NCBI RefSeq assembly: GCF_031822435.1
Contig: NZ_JAVQLW010000002.1
Span: forward strand, 467,791 to 531,790
From: Paracoccus sp. MBLB3053
GTDB taxonomy: Bacteria > Pseudomonadota > Alphaproteobacteria > Rhodobacterales > Rhodobacteraceae
Direction of reading: 5' to 3'
Length of the DNA stretch: 64,000 bases
Made by a program: the position numbers and the translations under genes. Under the pieces are notes generated by a model. The model was not told the origin of the DNA. It saw only the letters and a program-made list of their open reading frames with translations, and did not search any database. Position 1 is the first letter of the stretch, and every line of letters begins with the position of its first letter. Shown in pieces: positions 63,117 through 64,000 of this stretch.

Positions 63117-63861
63117 TCAGCGCGCCGGGGCGATCAGGCCCTGCGAGCGCAGGATCAAAAGCACGATCATCAGCAGGTAGATCAGGAAGGCGCCTAGCTC
63201 GGGGATGTAGTTTTTCCCGGCGACATCGGCGGTGCCGATGATCAGCGCGGCAAGGAAGGGACCGGTCAGCCCGGCGGTGCCGCCGATGGTCACGACGATC
63301 AGGACATAGACCATGATCTTCAGCGGAAAGGTCGGGTCGAAGCCCATGATCTCGATCCCCAGCGCGCCGCCCAGGCCGGCAAGGCTCGAACCGACCGCGA
63401 AGGTCGCAGCGAAGATGGCCCCGACATTGACCCCGAGGCCGCGCGCCGCGCGCTGGTCATCGACCGCCGCCCGCAGCCTCGCGCCGAAGCGGGCGCGCGA
63501 CAGGACGAGCTGCAGCCCGACGACCAGCGCCGCGCAGACCAGGATCAGGAAGGCGCGGTAACGCCCGATCGCCACCCCGGCCAGTTCGATGCGGCCCTGC
63601 AGCCAGTCGGGCAGGGTGATCAGCATCTGGCTTGATCCCAGGCTCCAATCCGCCGCGGCGACGGCCATGAAGACCAGCGCGATTGAGAACAGCACCTGGT
63701 CGAGATGGCTGAGGGTCTCGGGGTCGATGGCGATCGAGCTGCGCGCGCTTTCCCAGGACAGGCCCCTTATCGGCTCGATCATCTTGTCGCCATCGCCATC
63801 GCCATCGCCGTCGCCGCCGGTCTTTTCCAGAGCGCCATAGATCGCGTGCATCCCGCGGCGG
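63117..63861 (-). pseudogene. In-frame fusion of livK C-terminus and livH
   Basis: One frame begins MHAIYGALEKTGG, then a GDGDGDGD run and IEPIRGLSWESARSSIAIDP, the C-terminal region of a LivK-type binding protein. Without a break it continues LSHLDQVLFSIALVFMAVAA, the middle of the LivH permease, and runs to the normal LivH end (LILRSQGLIAPAR). The N-terminal three quarters of LivK and about the first 100 residues of LivH are missing. The GD run is encoded by a repeated GATGGC hexamer and is longer than the usual short GGDTDGDK. Confidence 0.8.
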
Positions 63862-63999
63862 CATGGGCTGGCCACGCCCTTCAACGACCGCGTCGTCGAA
63901 CTGGTGCGCGAGGCGCAGTCGCGTCGCACAGTTCCGGATTTCTCGAATATCGACCGTTTCGACGACCTGCTGGGCGTCGCAGCGACAACAGGAGCCTGA
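63862..63999 (+). pseudogene. 2-dehydropantoate 2-reductase, C-terminal fragment
   Basis: The frame HGLATPFNDRVVELVREAQS to the stop at 63997-63999 matches the C-terminal helix region of ketopantoate reductases (typical pattern TPxNDxVxxLV). The rest of the gene is missing; the sequence changes at about 63862 to the livK fragment on the other strand. Window end prevents seeing further context. Confidence 0.6.
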
Positions 64000-64000
64000 C

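Overview
The window looks like part of an extrachromosomal replicon (plasmid or chromid) of a GC-rich alphaproteobacterium, most likely Paracoccus or a close relative in the Rhodobacterales. The reasons are the high GC content and codon use, a DnaA-like plasmid replicase of the type seen in Rhodobacterales, divergent from a parAB operon with twin parS-like palindromes, and dense accessory gene content. No rRNA, tRNA, CRISPR array or core housekeeping operon was found. Family names rest on recognised motifs and architecture, not on database searches.

Layout. 1-5.0 kb: carbohydrate ABC transporter (permease end, MalG-like permease, binding protein, MalK/UgpC ATPase) with a NagB-like sugar-phosphate isomerase and a nucleoside hydrolase. 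5.0-6.0: DUF1612 helix-turn-helix protein. 6.1-11.9: surface glycan genes (NAD sugar epimerase, sulfotransferase with a repetitive coiled coil, three glycosyltransferases). 12.8-21.2: hydroxamate-type siderophore uptake (siderophore-interacting reductase, ABC exporter, FhuC, double-length FhuB, FhuD, TonB receptor). 21.4-24.8: replication and partition module. 24.8-29.2: graveyard of IS fragments (ISNCY-like, IS21, IS3) plus a Cys-rich orphan. 29.3-35.5: second siderophore system (receptor, ATPase, two FecCD permeases, binding protein). 35.8-42.3: ABM-domain protein, two aldo/keto reductases, ferric reductase-like flavocytochrome and several decaying genes, including a tctC::tctA chimera. 42.5-46.6: sulfide/persulfide oxidation operon (Crp/Fnr regulator, TauE/SafE permease, DUF442-SQR fusion, persulfide dioxygenase). 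47.0-47.7: IS6-family remnant. 47.7-61.2: two adjoining modules for an amide or N-heterocyclic compound (hydantoinase, PLP enzyme, polar amino-acid ABC transporter, FadR-type regulator; then DUF917, DUF1989, second ABC transporter, amidase, LysR regulator). 61.5-64.0: a stretch made almost entirely of truncated and internally deleted genes (ferredoxin reductase, ferredoxin, P450 tail, livF/G/M/H/K pieces, panE tail).

How the genes work together. The two TonB/ABC systems, the siderophore-interacting protein and the ferric reductase form an iron-acquisition theme; an almost identical 15-bp palindromic motif lies in front of both the binding-protein gene and the receptor gene of the second system. 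The sulfide operon would oxidise sulfide to persulfide (SQR), then to sulfite (dioxygenase), with export by the TauE-like permease; a TGTGAC-TAG-GTCACA palindrome 5' of the operon fits the operon's own Crp/Fnr protein. The 47.7-61.2 kb block pairs ring-opening and amide-hydrolysing enzymes with two uptake systems and two regulators, and is the best candidate for an uncharacterised catabolic system.

The most unusual feature is the number of deletion scars. At several sites, genes of one operon are fused through short in-frame or near-in-frame deletions without any IS at the junction. This points either to active replicon shrinkage by illegitimate recombination or to an assembly problem; read mapping would settle which.
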